Made by a program: the position numbers and the translations under genes. A DNA stretch of 25,855 nt from UMGS621 sp964468815. GTDB taxonomy: Bacteria > Bacillota > Clostridia > Christensenellales > Borkfalkiaceae. This document shows, piece after piece, positions 6,931 to 15,195 of the stretch. Every line of letters starts with the position of its first letter. The stretch's first letter is position 1. Below the pieces are notes generated by a model. It had not been told where the DNA came from and did not search any database. It saw only the letters and a list, made by a program, of their open reading frames with translations. The stretch lies in assembly GCA_964468815.1 (NCBI GenBank), contig CAYXWN010000028.1, positions 1-25,855 of the forward strand. The letters run 5' to 3'.

Positions 6931-8232
6931 TCAAGATATTTTTCGACGGATCAACATTCTTTCGAGCGGTTTTACAGTCGAATACCGCAAAGAAGAAGAA
7001 ATCACAGCCATAGCATCCGAAAAAAACGCTTGATCAGAGGCGTATAAAACAGCTATTTCTTCTCCGCACCGAACAAAATCCCCCGTCTTTTTCAGAACTC
7101 GAATCCCTGCCGTCGTATCAATCTTATCTTCTTTCGTGTTCCTACCCGCCCCAAGCAAAACACTCGCACGCCCGTACTCCTCGGTATTCATCTCACAGAT
7201 ATAACCATCCTGCTCCGCACAAACGACAAACTCATATTTTGCCATAGGAAACCGATTCGGCTCTTCCAAATAAGACGCGTCACCACCCTGCGCAATCACC
7301 ATATCGCGAAACGCAGCATAAGCCTTACCGGACGAAACAACTTCCGTCACCATTTTTTCACACTCTTTCTGCGATTTTCCATAAGCCGCCTCTAATATTG
7401 CCGCGGAAAGCGCATAACAGAGTTCGGTCAAATCGGAAGGTCCCTTTCCTTTCAACACCGCTAACGCCTCTTTTACTTCTAACGTGTTCCCAATCGCATT
7501 TCCCAACGGAACAGACATATCCGTAATCAAAGCCACGGTTTTCTTTCCTGCACGCTTGCCGATTTTCACCATATAAGACGCCAAAGCAATTGCTTCCTCT
7601 TCTGTTTTCATAAAAGCACCGCTCCCCGTTTTTACGTCAAGCACGATAACGTCCGCCCCTGCGGCAAGTTTCTTTCCCATTACGCTCGCAGCGATCAATG
7701 CGGGGCTATCAATCGTCGCGGTTACGTCCCTTAGTGCATATAATTTCTTATCCGCAGGCGCTAAATCACCGGACTGCCCGACAATAGCAAGCCCAGTTTC
7801 TTTAACAACGCGCAAAAAATCACAAACGGAAAGTTCTGTTTTTACCCTGGGAATCGCTTCCAACTTATCAATCGTTCCACCGGTGTGCCCTAAGCCTCGT
7901 CCGCTCATCTTTGCAACCTTAACACCGCACGCCGCAACAATCGGAGCGACAATCAACGTTGTTTTATCCCCCACTCCGCCGGTCGAATGTTTATCCGCCT
8001 TAACACCGTCAATCGCCGAAAGGTCCACTTGATCACCCGAACGGGCAATCGAAAGCGTAAGATCGGTCGCTTCCGTCAAAGACATTCCTTTCAAATAAAT
8101 CGCCATCAAAAGAGCGGATATTTGATAATCCGGAATATTCCCTCTCGTAACGCCATCAATAAAAAAATCAATCTCCTTTCGATTTAACGGAAATCCGTCT
8201 CTTTTTTTGCGAATAATATCATACATTCTCAT
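6931..8232 (-). CDS. pdp: Pyrimidine-nucleoside phosphorylase
   Basis: The enzyme cleaves uridine, thymidine or deoxyuridine with phosphate to release the base and (deoxy)ribose 1-phosphate. The 433-residue product is full length and starts MRMYDIIRKKRDGFPLN, with the glycine-rich phosphate loop KHSTGGVGDKTTL (about 81-93), the KMSGRGLGHTGGTIDKLEAIP block and the SGDLAPADKKLYALRDVTATIDS motif shared by Pdp and DeoA. A single-residue distinction between Pdp and thymidine phosphorylase is not safe by eye; Pdp is the usual Firmicute form. GAGG six bases before the ATG at 8232 sets the start. It is the last gene of the deo operon, 68 bases after deoB; the gap shows no terminator or promoter I can support. 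Confidence 0.93.
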   Translation of the reverse strand: MRMYDIIRKKRDGFPLNRKEIDFFIDGVTRGNIPDYQISALLMAIYLKGMSLTEATDLTLSIARSGDQVDLSAIDGVKADKHSTGGVGDKTTLIVAPIVAACGVKVAKMSGRGLGHTGGTIDKLEAIPRVKTELSVCDFLRVVKETGLAIVGQSGDLAPADKKLYALRDVTATIDSPALIAASVMGKKLAAGADVIVLDVKTGSGAFMKTEEEAIALASYMVKIGKRAGKKTVALITDMSVPLGNAIGNTLEVKEALAVLKGKGPSDLTELCYALSAAILEAAYGKSQKECEKMVTEVVSSGKAYAAFRDMVIAQGGDASYLEEPNRFPMAKYEFVVCAEQDGYICEMNTEEYGRASVLLGAGRNTKEDKIDTTAGIRVLKKTGDFVRCGEEIAVLYASDQAFFSDAMAVISSSLRYSTVKPLERMLIRRKIS

Positions 8233-8300
8233 AACACACCTCTAAAAAACACTTTCCCCTTACATATTACAACTTACCGCAACGAGAGATAAACAACCCG

Positions 8301-9455
8301 TTATTGCAACATATTCCAAAAACTCTTTCCTTCTAATCCGTAATTAACGGACAAACATTCCGCAATTGTCGCAGCAACATCCGAAAACGTCGTTCTGACA
8401 CCGAGATTCACTCCTTGTTTCAAGCCTTTTCCGTATGCCAAAATAGGAACATACTCCCTTGAATGGTCGGTAGACGGCGTAGACGGATCACAACCGTGAT
8501 CTGCCGTAATCAACAACAAATCATCCCTTTTTAATTGTTCTAAAAAGTGACCGAGAAAAAGATCGAATCCATTCAGCGCTTCCGCGTACCCAATCGCATC
8601 GTTCCGATGTCCGTAAAGCATATCGAAATCGACAAGATTGACAAAACACAATCCGTCAAAATTCCGCAACGAAACAGATTCCAGCACGTTCATTCCGTCC
8701 GAATTTCCCTTAGTCGGAATCGCTTCGGTAATGCCCGTTCCGGCAAAAATATCATTGATCTTTCCGACGGCAATCACGTCTTTTTTCGCCTCCTTTAAGA
8801 CGTTCAAAAGATGATAGGGCGGTTTCACCGAAAAATCATGACGATTTGCCGTTCTCATAAACGGATATTCCCCCGTAAAAGGACGAGCAATAACGCGACC
8901 GACCGCATACTGTCCCGTTAAAATTTCACGCGCGATTTTACATGCGCAATACAACTCTTCCAGAGGGATCACACTCTCGTGCGCCGCAATTTGAAAGACG
9001 GAATCTGCAGACGTATAGACAATATATGAACCCGTCCTTTTATGTTCTTCCCCATAATCCTTAATAACCTCCGTCCCTGAATACGGACGGTTGCAAATTG
9101 CTTTTCGACCGGTTCTGCGTTCGAATTCATCAATAATTTTTTTCGGGAAACCATTCGGAAAAACGGGAAACGGGTGTTCCGAATGCCTCCCGGCAAGTTC
9201 CCAATGTCCCGTGGTCGTATCTTTTCCGACACTCGCTTCCGCCATTTTTCCGTATGCACCGAGCGGAATCGTTTGATCTTCTTTGGAAATGCCGTCAATA
9301 TGAAACAATCCCAAAGAGGTAAGATTCGGCACGGATAAAAGCCCCGTTTCCGCACAAGCGTGCAGAGTATTGCTTCCACAATCGCCGTAATCGGCGGCAT
9401 CCGGCAGTTCACCGACACCAAAACTATCTAAAACGATTAAAAAAACGCGTCTCAT
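8301..9455 (-). CDS. deoB: Phosphopentomutase
   Basis: DeoB interconverts (deoxy)ribose 1-phosphate and 5-phosphate, linking nucleoside phosphorylases to DeoC. The 384-residue product is of normal length and belongs to the alkaline phosphatase superfamily. The N-terminal metal-binding segment VLDSFGVGELPDAADYGDCGSNTL, the KDTTTGHWELAG block carrying the phosphorylated Thr, NLVDFDMLYGHRNDA and the C-terminal metal ligands ADHGCDPSTPSTDHSREYVPIL are all intact. Its ATG overlaps the deoD stop (ATGA), so the two are translationally coupled. Confidence 0.97.
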   Translation of the reverse strand: MRRVFLIVLDSFGVGELPDAADYGDCGSNTLHACAETGLLSVPNLTSLGLFHIDGISKEDQTIPLGAYGKMAEASVGKDTTTGHWELAGRHSEHPFPVFPNGFPKKIIDEFERRTGRKAICNRPYSGTEVIKDYGEEHKRTGSYIVYTSADSVFQIAAHESVIPLEELYCACKIAREILTGQYAVGRVIARPFTGEYPFMRTANRHDFSVKPPYHLLNVLKEAKKDVIAVGKINDIFAGTGITEAIPTKGNSDGMNVLESVSLRNFDGLCFVNLVDFDMLYGHRNDAIGYAEALNGFDLFLGHFLEQLKRDDLLLITADHGCDPSTPSTDHSREYVPILAYGKGLKQGVNLGVRTTFSDVAATIAECLSVNYGLEGKSFWNMLQ

Positions 9456-10156
9456 ACCAATCGCAACGCGACCTCCATCATATCGACAAAAGAATTTTGA
9501 CGTTCCTCAGCCGTACACTTCTCTCCCGTAAAAATCTTATCGCTGACGGTACACAACGCCAATGCTCTTTTCCCGGCACGAGCGGCGTTCGCATAAAGTG
9601 CGGCAGCCTCCATTTCAACGGCTAAAACCCCCATATTCTTCCATTTTAACAAACTGTCAGATTCATCGTAAAAAACATCGCTGGAAAGAAGATTTCCCAC
9701 GCGAAACGGAATTTTACGAGTTTCACAAAGAGCCTGCGCTTGCCGAACAAGATTATAATCAGCAATCGGCGCAAAACTACCACGCAAACCGAACTGTGCA
9801 AGATAATTACTATCCGTACACGCCCCCATTCCGATCACTAAATCCCGAAGATTCAAGCCGTCTGCGATCGCCCCCGCAGAACCGATCCGAATAATTGAAT
9901 CCACGTCGTAAAAACGATACAGTTCATACGAATAAATTCCGATCGACGGCATTCCCATTCCTGACGCCATAACCGTAACGCGTTTTCCGTCGAAATAGCC
10001 GGTATACCCCTGCACGCCGCGGATATTATTAACCAACTCCGCCTTTTCCAAAAAACGTTCGGCAATCGCCTTAGCGCGAAGCGGATCACCCGGCATTAAA
10101 ACCGTTTTAGCAATCTCATCCTTTTTTGCCTGAATATGAATTGTCGGTGTACTCAT
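9452..10156 (-). CDS. deoD: Purine-nucleoside phosphorylase, DeoD type
   Basis: The hexameric bacterial PNP phosphorolyses purine (deoxy)nucleosides to the free base and (deoxy)ribose 1-phosphate. The 234-residue product has the expected STPTIHIQAKKDEIAKTVLMPGDPLRAK start (phosphate site), VMASGMGMPSIGIYSYEL, IRIGSAGA and VLAVEMEAAALYANA (ribose-binding Met-Glu) motifs, ending with the DKIFTGEKCTAEERQNSFVDMM segment, where the common SDHI...T is SDKIFTG. Start and stop overlap deoC upstream and deoB downstream by four bases each (ATGA), a tightly packed operon. Confidence 0.96.
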   Translation of the reverse strand: MSTPTIHIQAKKDEIAKTVLMPGDPLRAKAIAERFLEKAELVNNIRGVQGYTGYFDGKRVTVMASGMGMPSIGIYSYELYRFYDVDSIIRIGSAGAIADGLNLRDLVIGMGACTDSNYLAQFGLRGSFAPIADYNLVRQAQALCETRKIPFRVGNLLSSDVFYDESDSLLKWKNMGVLAVEMEAAALYANAARAGKRALALCTVSDKIFTGEKCTAEERQNSFVDMMEVALRLV

Positions 10157-10809
10157 TTTCTTTCCTCCTGTACTAATTTTATAATTTTACTGCTTCCCAA
10201 GCGCGACGCGCCGAGTTTTATCAATTCTTCCGCAAACGAAAGGGTCGAAATTCCTCCCGCTGCTTTAATTTTTACGTTTTTCCCGATATGTTCTGAAAAA
10301 AGAACAATATCGGCACTTACCGCACCTGCCGTACCGAATCCCGTTGACGTTTTAATAAAGTCAGCGCCGCTGTTCGTCACGATCTCGCACGCCCTAATTT
10401 TTTCCTCACGCGTTAAATAACAAGTTTCAACGATCACCTTTAAAACGCGATCGCCGCAAATCTCTTTCAGTAATTTCAAATCTGCTTGAATCTTTCGATC
10501 GTTCCCGTCTTTCAAATCGCCGAGATCAATCACGACGTCCAACTCGTCCGCGCCGTCAATAACTGCATCTTCGCACTCAAACGCCTTTACGCGATTGCAC
10601 TGATACCCGTTCGGAAAACCGATAACCGTACAAATCGGAACGGCATTTCCCTTATACGCTTTTGCTCTTTTCACCATAGACGGCGGAATACACGCAGACG
10701 CGGTTTTGTATAATTCCGCTTCATCTAAAACTTTCTTTATTTCCGCCCACGTAGCGGTTTGAGATAATACCGTATGGTCTACTTTGTTTAAAATATCACG
10801 AATTTCCAT
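10153..10809 (-). CDS. deoC: Deoxyribose-phosphate aldolase
   Basis: DeoC cleaves 2-deoxyribose 5-phosphate to acetaldehyde and glyceraldehyde 3-phosphate, completing deoxynucleoside breakdown. The 218-residue TIM-barrel enzyme starts MEIRDILNKVDHT and shows CTVIGFPNGYQ, ADELDVVIDLGDL, LKVIVETCYLT (K124) and GADFIKTSTGF with the Schiff-base lysine (K153). The start at 10809 has AAAGGA nine bases upstream; an in-frame upstream start at 10854 lies before the promoter's -10 box and is rejected. It is the first gene of the operon deoC-deoD-deoB-pdp, which carries out uptake-independent salvage and catabolism of nucleosides. Confidence 0.95.
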   Translation of the reverse strand: MEIRDILNKVDHTVLSQTATWAEIKKVLDEAELYKTASACIPPSMVKRAKAYKGNAVPICTVIGFPNGYQCNRVKAFECEDAVIDGADELDVVIDLGDLKDGNDRKIQADLKLLKEICGDRVLKVIVETCYLTREEKIRACEIVTNSGADFIKTSTGFGTAGAVSADIVLFSEHIGKNVKIKAAGGISTLSFAEELIKLGASRLGSSKIIKLVQEERK

Positions 10810-10834
10810 ATGATCAAATCCTTTCGTTTTTTTC

Positions 10835-10840
10835 ATTATA
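10835..10840 (-). promoter_or_regulatory. Extended -10 promoter of the deo operon
   Basis: TATAAT on the minus strand, preceded by TGG (extended -10, TGn). The -35 position holds AACTAA (10858-10863), which is poor, so the promoter relies on its extended -10 or an activator. Predicted start near 10828. Confidence 0.7.
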
Positions 10841-10857
10841 CCACAAATCGGCAAAGT

Positions 10858-10877
10858 TTAGTTATTTATTTGACTAA
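10858..10877. promoter_or_regulatory. Candidate operator palindrome at the deo -35 region
   Basis: TTAGTTATTTATTTGACTAA has 5-bp inverted arms (TTAGT/ACTAA) around an AT-rich 10-base centre and covers the deo -35 box. A regulator bound here would block or aid RNA polymerase. The regulator is not identified. The rest of 10878-10975 shows nothing I can support. Confidence 0.35.
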
Positions 10878-10975
10878 TTTTCTTTCGTCGGTTAAAATAA
10901 AAGAAGGGAAACTACAACAGATTCCTAAACAAGCACGATTTTATCAGACATAATAAATCAAAGAAACATAATATT

Positions 10976-11003
10976 TTTACTGGTAATTTTGTGCTTTTAT
11001 AAA
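10976..11003 (+). promoter_or_regulatory. Weak promoter candidate for the CmpB-family gene
   Basis: TTTACT, 16-base spacer, TATAAA. It would start transcription near 11010, just before AAGGA and the ATG at 11027. The match is moderate in an AT-rich region. Confidence 0.4.
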
Positions 11004-11026
11004 AATTCTTTTAAGGAAAAAGACAA

Positions 11027-11830
11027 ATGCTATTGATTTCTTTCGGAAACGCAGTCGATCTCGATTTTCAAACCGTATTTTGCATTCTTGCCTTCTTGTT
11101 TATGCTCGGATCAATGTGCGGTTGGATATTAGAACTTCTGTTTCGCAGAATTTTTACCGCTAAAAAATGGATCAATCCCGGGTTCCTTACCGGACCGTAT
11201 CTCCCGATTTACGGCTTCGGAATCTCAGTTCTGTTCGCCGTTTGCTCATTAGATTATAAAACCATTCTTCATTTCGACTTTTGGAACAGTCAAGTTGTAT
11301 ACGATATTTTCGTAATCTTACTGATCGGAATCGCCATGACCTTAATCGAACTTATTGCCGGCTTAATCTTTATCCGAGGAATGAAGATTCGTTTATGGGA
11401 CTACTCCGACCGTTGGGGAAATTGGAAAGGAATCATCTGTCCGTTGTTTTCATTGCTTTGGACGCTAGCAGGCGCGCTCTTTTATTTCTTTCTCAACCCC
11501 CTATTGATGAAAAGTGTTTATTGGCTATTGTCGAATTATTACTTTATCTTTTTTGTCGGAATATTCTTCGGCATCGTAATTATAGATTTCTGCGCATCCG
11601 TCAAACTAACCACTCGAATCAAAGCACTTGCGGAAGAAAGGCAGATCGTTGTAAAATTCGAAAAACTAAAAGAAAGCATTAAGTTGGAATTAGAAGCAAA
11701 AAAAGAAAAAGCAAAATTCCTTTTTGCATTCCACTCTTCCCATAAACTCGAAGAACACATGGAAACATACGTTAAAGACGAAAACGTATCGAAAACAAAA
11801 AAAGAACAAAAGGAATTTGAAAAAGAATGA
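11027..11830 (+). CDS. CmpB-family putative membrane transporter protein (ABC_trans_CmpB-like)
   Basis: A 267-residue integral membrane protein. Hydrophobic segments lie at about 14-35, 55-75, 90-118, 138-156 and 165-188, followed by a charged cytoplasmic tail of about 80 residues with heptad-like Lys/Glu content. The block W-I-N-P-G-F-L-T-G-P-Y-L-P-I-Y-G-F-G (about 48-65) is the signature of the family annotated as putative ABC-type transporter CmpB; the substrate and even the transporter role are not established. RWGNWKGIICPLFSLLW is another conserved part. AAGGA 10 bases before the ATG supports the start. Its stop overlaps the ATG of the next gene (ATGA), so the two are translationally coupled. 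No ATPase gene is nearby. Confidence 0.78.
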   Translation: MLLISFGNAVDLDFQTVFCILAFLFMLGSMCGWILELLFRRIFTAKKWINPGFLTGPYLPIYGFGISVLFAVCSLDYKTILHFDFWNSQVVYDIFVILLIGIAMTLIELIAGLIFIRGMKIRLWDYSDRWGNWKGIICPLFSLLWTLAGALFYFFLNPLLMKSVYWLLSNYYFIFFVGIFFGIVIIDFCASVKLTTRIKALAEERQIVVKFEKLKESIKLELEAKKEKAKFLFAFHSSHKLEEHMETYVKDENVSKTKKEQKEFEKE

Positions 11831-12501
11831 GTTTGTATTTTGAAGAATTCGGAAACGGAGAACCGCTTGTACTTCTCCACGGAAACGGAGAGGATCACAC
11901 CTATTTTTCCAAACAAATCCCCACATTCTCCGCATTTTTTCATGTAATCGCACTCGACACGCGAGGACACGGCAAATCACCTCGCGGTAGTTCTCCGCTA
12001 TCAATCGACAGTTTTGCAGACAACTTAAAAGACTTTTTAGAAGAAAAAAATCTTCGCTCGATTCACCTACTCGGTTTTTCGGACGGCGCAAATATTGCCA
12101 TAACCTTTGCGCTTCGTTATCCGCAATTCTTGAAAAGTTTAATCTTAAACGGAGCTAATTTAAATCCGAACGGGATCAAGCGATCAACACAGTTTCCGAT
12201 CGAGTTAGGATATAAAATCGCCTCTCAATTTCAAAACAAAAGCGAAAAAGCAAGATTAAATACAGAAATTCTCGGACTAATGGTAAACGAACCACATATT
12301 TCACCAAACGATTTACAAGCCATTTCCGTCAAAACGCTCGTTATAACCGGAACAAACGACATGGTAAAAGATGAGCATACCGCCTTAATCGCACAATCCA
12401 TTCCGCAAGCGGAATGGATAAAAATCAAGGGAAACCATTTTATCGCTGCAAAAAAGAGCAAGGAATTTAATCAAGCTGTTTTGGATTTTTTACGCGCTTA
12501 A
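11827..12501 (+). CDS. Alpha/beta hydrolase
   Basis: A 224-residue soluble alpha/beta hydrolase fold enzyme. The oxyanion-hole HGNGED motif is at 18-23, DTRGHGKS at 44-51, the nucleophile elbow G-F-S-D-G with S85, the acid in GTNDMV (D178) and the histidine in KGNHF (H204), so the catalytic triad is complete. The order and short cap domain resemble esterase or MhpC-like hydrolases. Substrate is unknown. No signal peptide is present, so it acts in the cytoplasm. It is coupled to the CmpB-family membrane gene by ATGA, which hints at a joint role, perhaps on a lipid or ester, but that is inference only. Confidence 0.88.
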   Translation: MSLYFEEFGNGEPLVLLHGNGEDHTYFSKQIPTFSAFFHVIALDTRGHGKSPRGSSPLSIDSFADNLKDFLEEKNLRSIHLLGFSDGANIAITFALRYPQFLKSLILNGANLNPNGIKRSTQFPIELGYKIASQFQNKSEKARLNTEILGLMVNEPHISPNDLQAISVKTLVITGTNDMVKDEHTALIAQSIPQAEWIKIKGNHFIAAKKSKEFNQAVLDFLRA

Positions 12502-12517
12502 CAACTCCCTAAAAAAT

Positions 12518-12592
12518 AAAAACTCGGACTCTAGTGCGCACAATGAATTTCACCTTTGGAACGCATTTCAAAATCCGAGTTTTTTGTTTTTT
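12518..12592. terminator. Bidirectional terminator between hydrolase and hydrogenase operons
   Basis: AAAACTCGGA (12519-12528) pairs with TCCGAGTTTT (12574-12583); T-rich tracts follow on both strands (TTTTTTGTTTTTT on plus, TTTTTATTTTTT on minus). The two genes converge here, so it can stop both transcripts. The 45-base interior is unusually long and only partly self-complementary (for example TGCG/CGCA). Confidence 0.72.
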
Positions 12593-14021
12593 AACGATTG
12601 ATTTCCATCAAACTAATCGCGTCTTTAATTGTCTTTTCCATCGCTTCCTTGCCGTATTTATCAACTTCCGTCTTGTTCTTCTCGCCATGCGTCAAACACC
12701 CGGCACCGCCGATACAACCACCCACACAAGCCATTCCTTCGATGAAATTCGCATCAAGGACGCCCTTTGACGCTTTCATAAGAGCGATTTTACATTCTTC
12801 GATTCCGTCGCAAGAAACAGCCTTACATTCAAAATCCGTCAAGCCGCGCTCTTTCAACCCTTCTGCTACCGCCTCGCCCAAGCCGCCGCTACGCGCAAAA
12901 ATTCTGCCGTAGTAAGAAGCGTTATCAAGCGCGGTTTCTTCAAGCGTCGTAATATCAATATCTTTCCCGTCAAACAACGCCTGCAATTCCTCAAACGTAA
13001 TCACGCTGTCAATATACTCTCGCACGGATTCCTTTTGATATTCCATCTTCTTTGCCGTGCACGGTCCGATAAACACGACTTTTACGTTTTCATGATGTTC
13101 TTTAATATATTTTGAAATCGTCGCAGCAGGAGAAAGATTATGAGAAATTTTATCTTTTAACTGCGGAAAATTCTTTTCAATAAAGCTGACAAACGCCGGA
13201 CAACAAGAACTTGTCAAAAACTTTTTATCATACAGTTCCTTACACTCCTCGTATGCAACCATATCCGCCCCCAATGCCGCTTCTACAACGGCATGGAAAC
13301 CGAGTTCTTTGATTCCCGTAATCACCTGCCCTAATTTTGCATACGTAAATTGACTGGAAATAGACGGTGCGACGACCGCATATACACGCGTTCCTTGCGC
13401 CTTGCTCTTTTTCAAAATATCAATCACGTTCAATATATACGATTTATCCATAATCGCACCGAACGGACATTGATAAACGCACGCTCCGCAAGAAATACAT
13501 TTTTGATTGTCGATTTTAGCGGCTTTATGCTCATCCATCGAAATCGCCTTTACCTTACATGACATCACGCACGGACGTTTCCGATTGACGATCGCCATAT
13601 ACGGACACACCTTAGCACACATTCCGCACTCCACACACTTCGTCTTGTCGATATGCGCCTTTTGGTTATGATCAAAGGTAATTGCACCCCTTTTGCATAC
13701 GTCTTCACACCGATGTGCAATACAACCGCGGCACGCATCACTAACTTCATACCCCCCGACGGGACACTCGTCGCACGCAATATCAATCACCTCGATTACG
13801 TTTGGATTCGACTTATCTCCGCCCATCGCGAGTTTTACACGCTCAGAAAGAATCGCGCGCTCCTTATAAACACAACAGCGCATCGTCGGCTCTTTCCCCG
13901 GAACAATGATTTTGGGAATATCCATCATGTTTTCCAACAGCGTATCATTAAACGCCTGACGCGCCACCTCACGCAAAACCTTATATTTTAAATGTTGTAC
14001 CTTCGTATCGAATTTTCTCAT
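12591..14021 (-). CDS. [FeFe] hydrogenase, group B-like, with multiple Fe-S clusters
   Basis: The H-cluster domain is complete: L1 TSSCCPAF (C273, C274), L2 FIGPCTAKKME (C321) and L3 MACVGGCIGGAG (C432, C436). The TS(S)CCPAF and VGGC variants differ from the TSCCPGW/PGGC of classic group A enzymes and fit group B (clostridial third-type hydrogenases). The N-terminal part has a cysteine-rich unit (C83, C86, C97, C100, C105, C109) and two ferredoxin motifs (C129-x2-C-x2-C-x3-C139; C175-x2-C-x2-C-x3-C185), so electrons can pass from a soluble carrier to the active site. At 476 residues there is no signal peptide, so it is cytoplasmic. Direction of catalysis is unknown. It needs the HydEFG maturases, which are not in this window. 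It is the last of five genes, 12 bases after the phosphatase, with GAAGGA as ribosome binding site. Confidence 0.9.
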   Translation of the reverse strand: MRKFDTKVQHLKYKVLREVARQAFNDTLLENMMDIPKIIVPGKEPTMRCCVYKERAILSERVKLAMGGDKSNPNVIEVIDIACDECPVGGYEVSDACRGCIAHRCEDVCKRGAITFDHNQKAHIDKTKCVECGMCAKVCPYMAIVNRKRPCVMSCKVKAISMDEHKAAKIDNQKCISCGACVYQCPFGAIMDKSYILNVIDILKKSKAQGTRVYAVVAPSISSQFTYAKLGQVITGIKELGFHAVVEAALGADMVAYEECKELYDKKFLTSSCCPAFVSFIEKNFPQLKDKISHNLSPAATISKYIKEHHENVKVVFIGPCTAKKMEYQKESVREYIDSVITFEELQALFDGKDIDITTLEETALDNASYYGRIFARSGGLGEAVAEGLKERGLTDFECKAVSCDGIEECKIALMKASKGVLDANFIEGMACVGGCIGGAGCLTHGEKNKTEVDKYGKEAMEKTIKDAISLMEINR

Positions 14022-14033
14022 ATAAACATCCTT

Positions 14034-15194
14034 CTAATCGTAATTTACCGACACCGTTTTCCCCATTCTCCTCAAATTATCGGATAACGTTTCCACTAAT
14101 TTTAATTTCATCGTTATATTGATCGGCAATCCTTGGTGCGCTTTGTTAATCGACTGACCGACAAAAAAAGTCACGGAAGTCGCCTTCACAAAGAGATAAT
14201 CTGCCAAAAGCGACGCTCCGTCCTTTTCCTTAAAATACTTCGGCGTAAGATCGTTCGGCGAAAGATACCGTTCGGATAATTGCAAGAGTTTCCGAAGCGT
14301 CAAAACGCCCTCCGTCGTCAAATCAATCCCGTCAATATAGCCGATCGGCGGAACTTCCGAATCCGGATAATCAAACGAAGCAACCACTTTCTTACCCAAA
14401 TAGCGAGCGACGATCTGAGAACTCGTTCCGCCGCAAACGATCTTTTTCCCGTTCTCTTCTAAAAAGCGAGCGATATAAAAATTATCCTGCGACTGATCGA
14501 CGGGCGGTCCTACCATGATGCTGACCGGACATTCCGCCCTCACACGAACGACAGCGACCGTCGTATCGTCCCCCGGACGACTCATATAAAGATCGTTACA
14601 CGCTCCTGCTAAAAGTCCTGCAATACAAGGCGCTGTCATATCCGGTTCGACAACACGTTCCAAAAATTCCATTACTTCCGGACGTTGCCATCCAAAATTC
14701 AAAGTCATACCGATCCCGGCATGAATCACACCGTCACTCATCACAACAATAACGTCATTTTCCTGCAAGGACAAATCAGACTTGTAAACCGTTTTTCCGA
14801 GAACGTTCATTTCGGTTCGCTGAAAATCGCCGCATTTCCCGTTACTCATCAAAATCGCCTGCGGATTATCAAATTCAAACAAATACCCCTTTCCCTGCTT
14901 GTTGATATGAATCACGGAAAAGGTCGCATAAGCAACGCCTCGAACCTTACAAACGGGAAGCGATTGCAAAATCGTTTCAACGCAAGCCTCGATTCCGATT
15001 CCGTTTGCAACCATCGTACAAAGAATTTTTGAAGTCAACGTCGCAAGAATATTCGCCTTCACACCGCTACCCAAGCCGTCAGCAAGGACAAGCGTCGTGT
15101 AATCTCCGTTCACGATTGTTTCGACCTTATCGCCGCAAAGTTCCTCATTTTTTTTATTCAAAGACGTATAACCGCTTTCCAGACAAAAGACCAT
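14034..15194 (-). CDS. SpoIIE-type PP2C serine phosphatase with extra C-terminal domain
   Basis: The first 220 residues form a PPM/SpoIIE phosphatase domain: LADGLGSGVKAN (D39, G40, metal site), SDGV (D154) and RPGDDTTVAVVRV (D209/D210), the motifs that bind the two metal ions. Such phosphatases dephosphorylate Ser or Thr, classically of STAS anti-anti-sigma proteins. Residues from about 222 to 386 are a second region I cannot assign to a known fold, with MVGPPVDQSQD and VCGGTSSQIVARYLGKK segments; it may sense or bind a partner. There is no membrane segment, unlike sporulation SpoIIE. Its ATG follows the HydS stop by one base (TGAGATG), with GGAGA upstream, so the two are coupled. That placement suggests the hydrogenase sensor controls the phosphatase. 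No STAS protein or anti-sigma kinase gene is in the window. Confidence 0.85.
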   Translation of the reverse strand: MVFCLESGYTSLNKKNEELCGDKVETIVNGDYTTLVLADGLGSGVKANILATLTSKILCTMVANGIGIEACVETILQSLPVCKVRGVAYATFSVIHINKQGKGYLFEFDNPQAILMSNGKCGDFQRTEMNVLGKTVYKSDLSLQENDVIVVMSDGVIHAGIGMTLNFGWQRPEVMEFLERVVEPDMTAPCIAGLLAGACNDLYMSRPGDDTTVAVVRVRAECPVSIMVGPPVDQSQDNFYIARFLEENGKKIVCGGTSSQIVARYLGKKVVASFDYPDSEVPPIGYIDGIDLTTEGVLTLRKLLQLSERYLSPNDLTPKYFKEKDGASLLADYLFVKATSVTFFVGQSINKAHQGLPINITMKLKLVETLSDNLRRMGKTVSVNYD

Positions 15195-15195
15195 C

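Noticed and set aside
12529..12573. Interior of the bidirectional terminator as a riboswitch or small RNA
   Set aside because: Only short, partial self-complementarity is visible; no known motif fits.
13653..13991. Plus-strand open frame opposite the group B-like hydrogenase
   Set aside because: Antisense to a gene with well-conserved cysteines; no signals.
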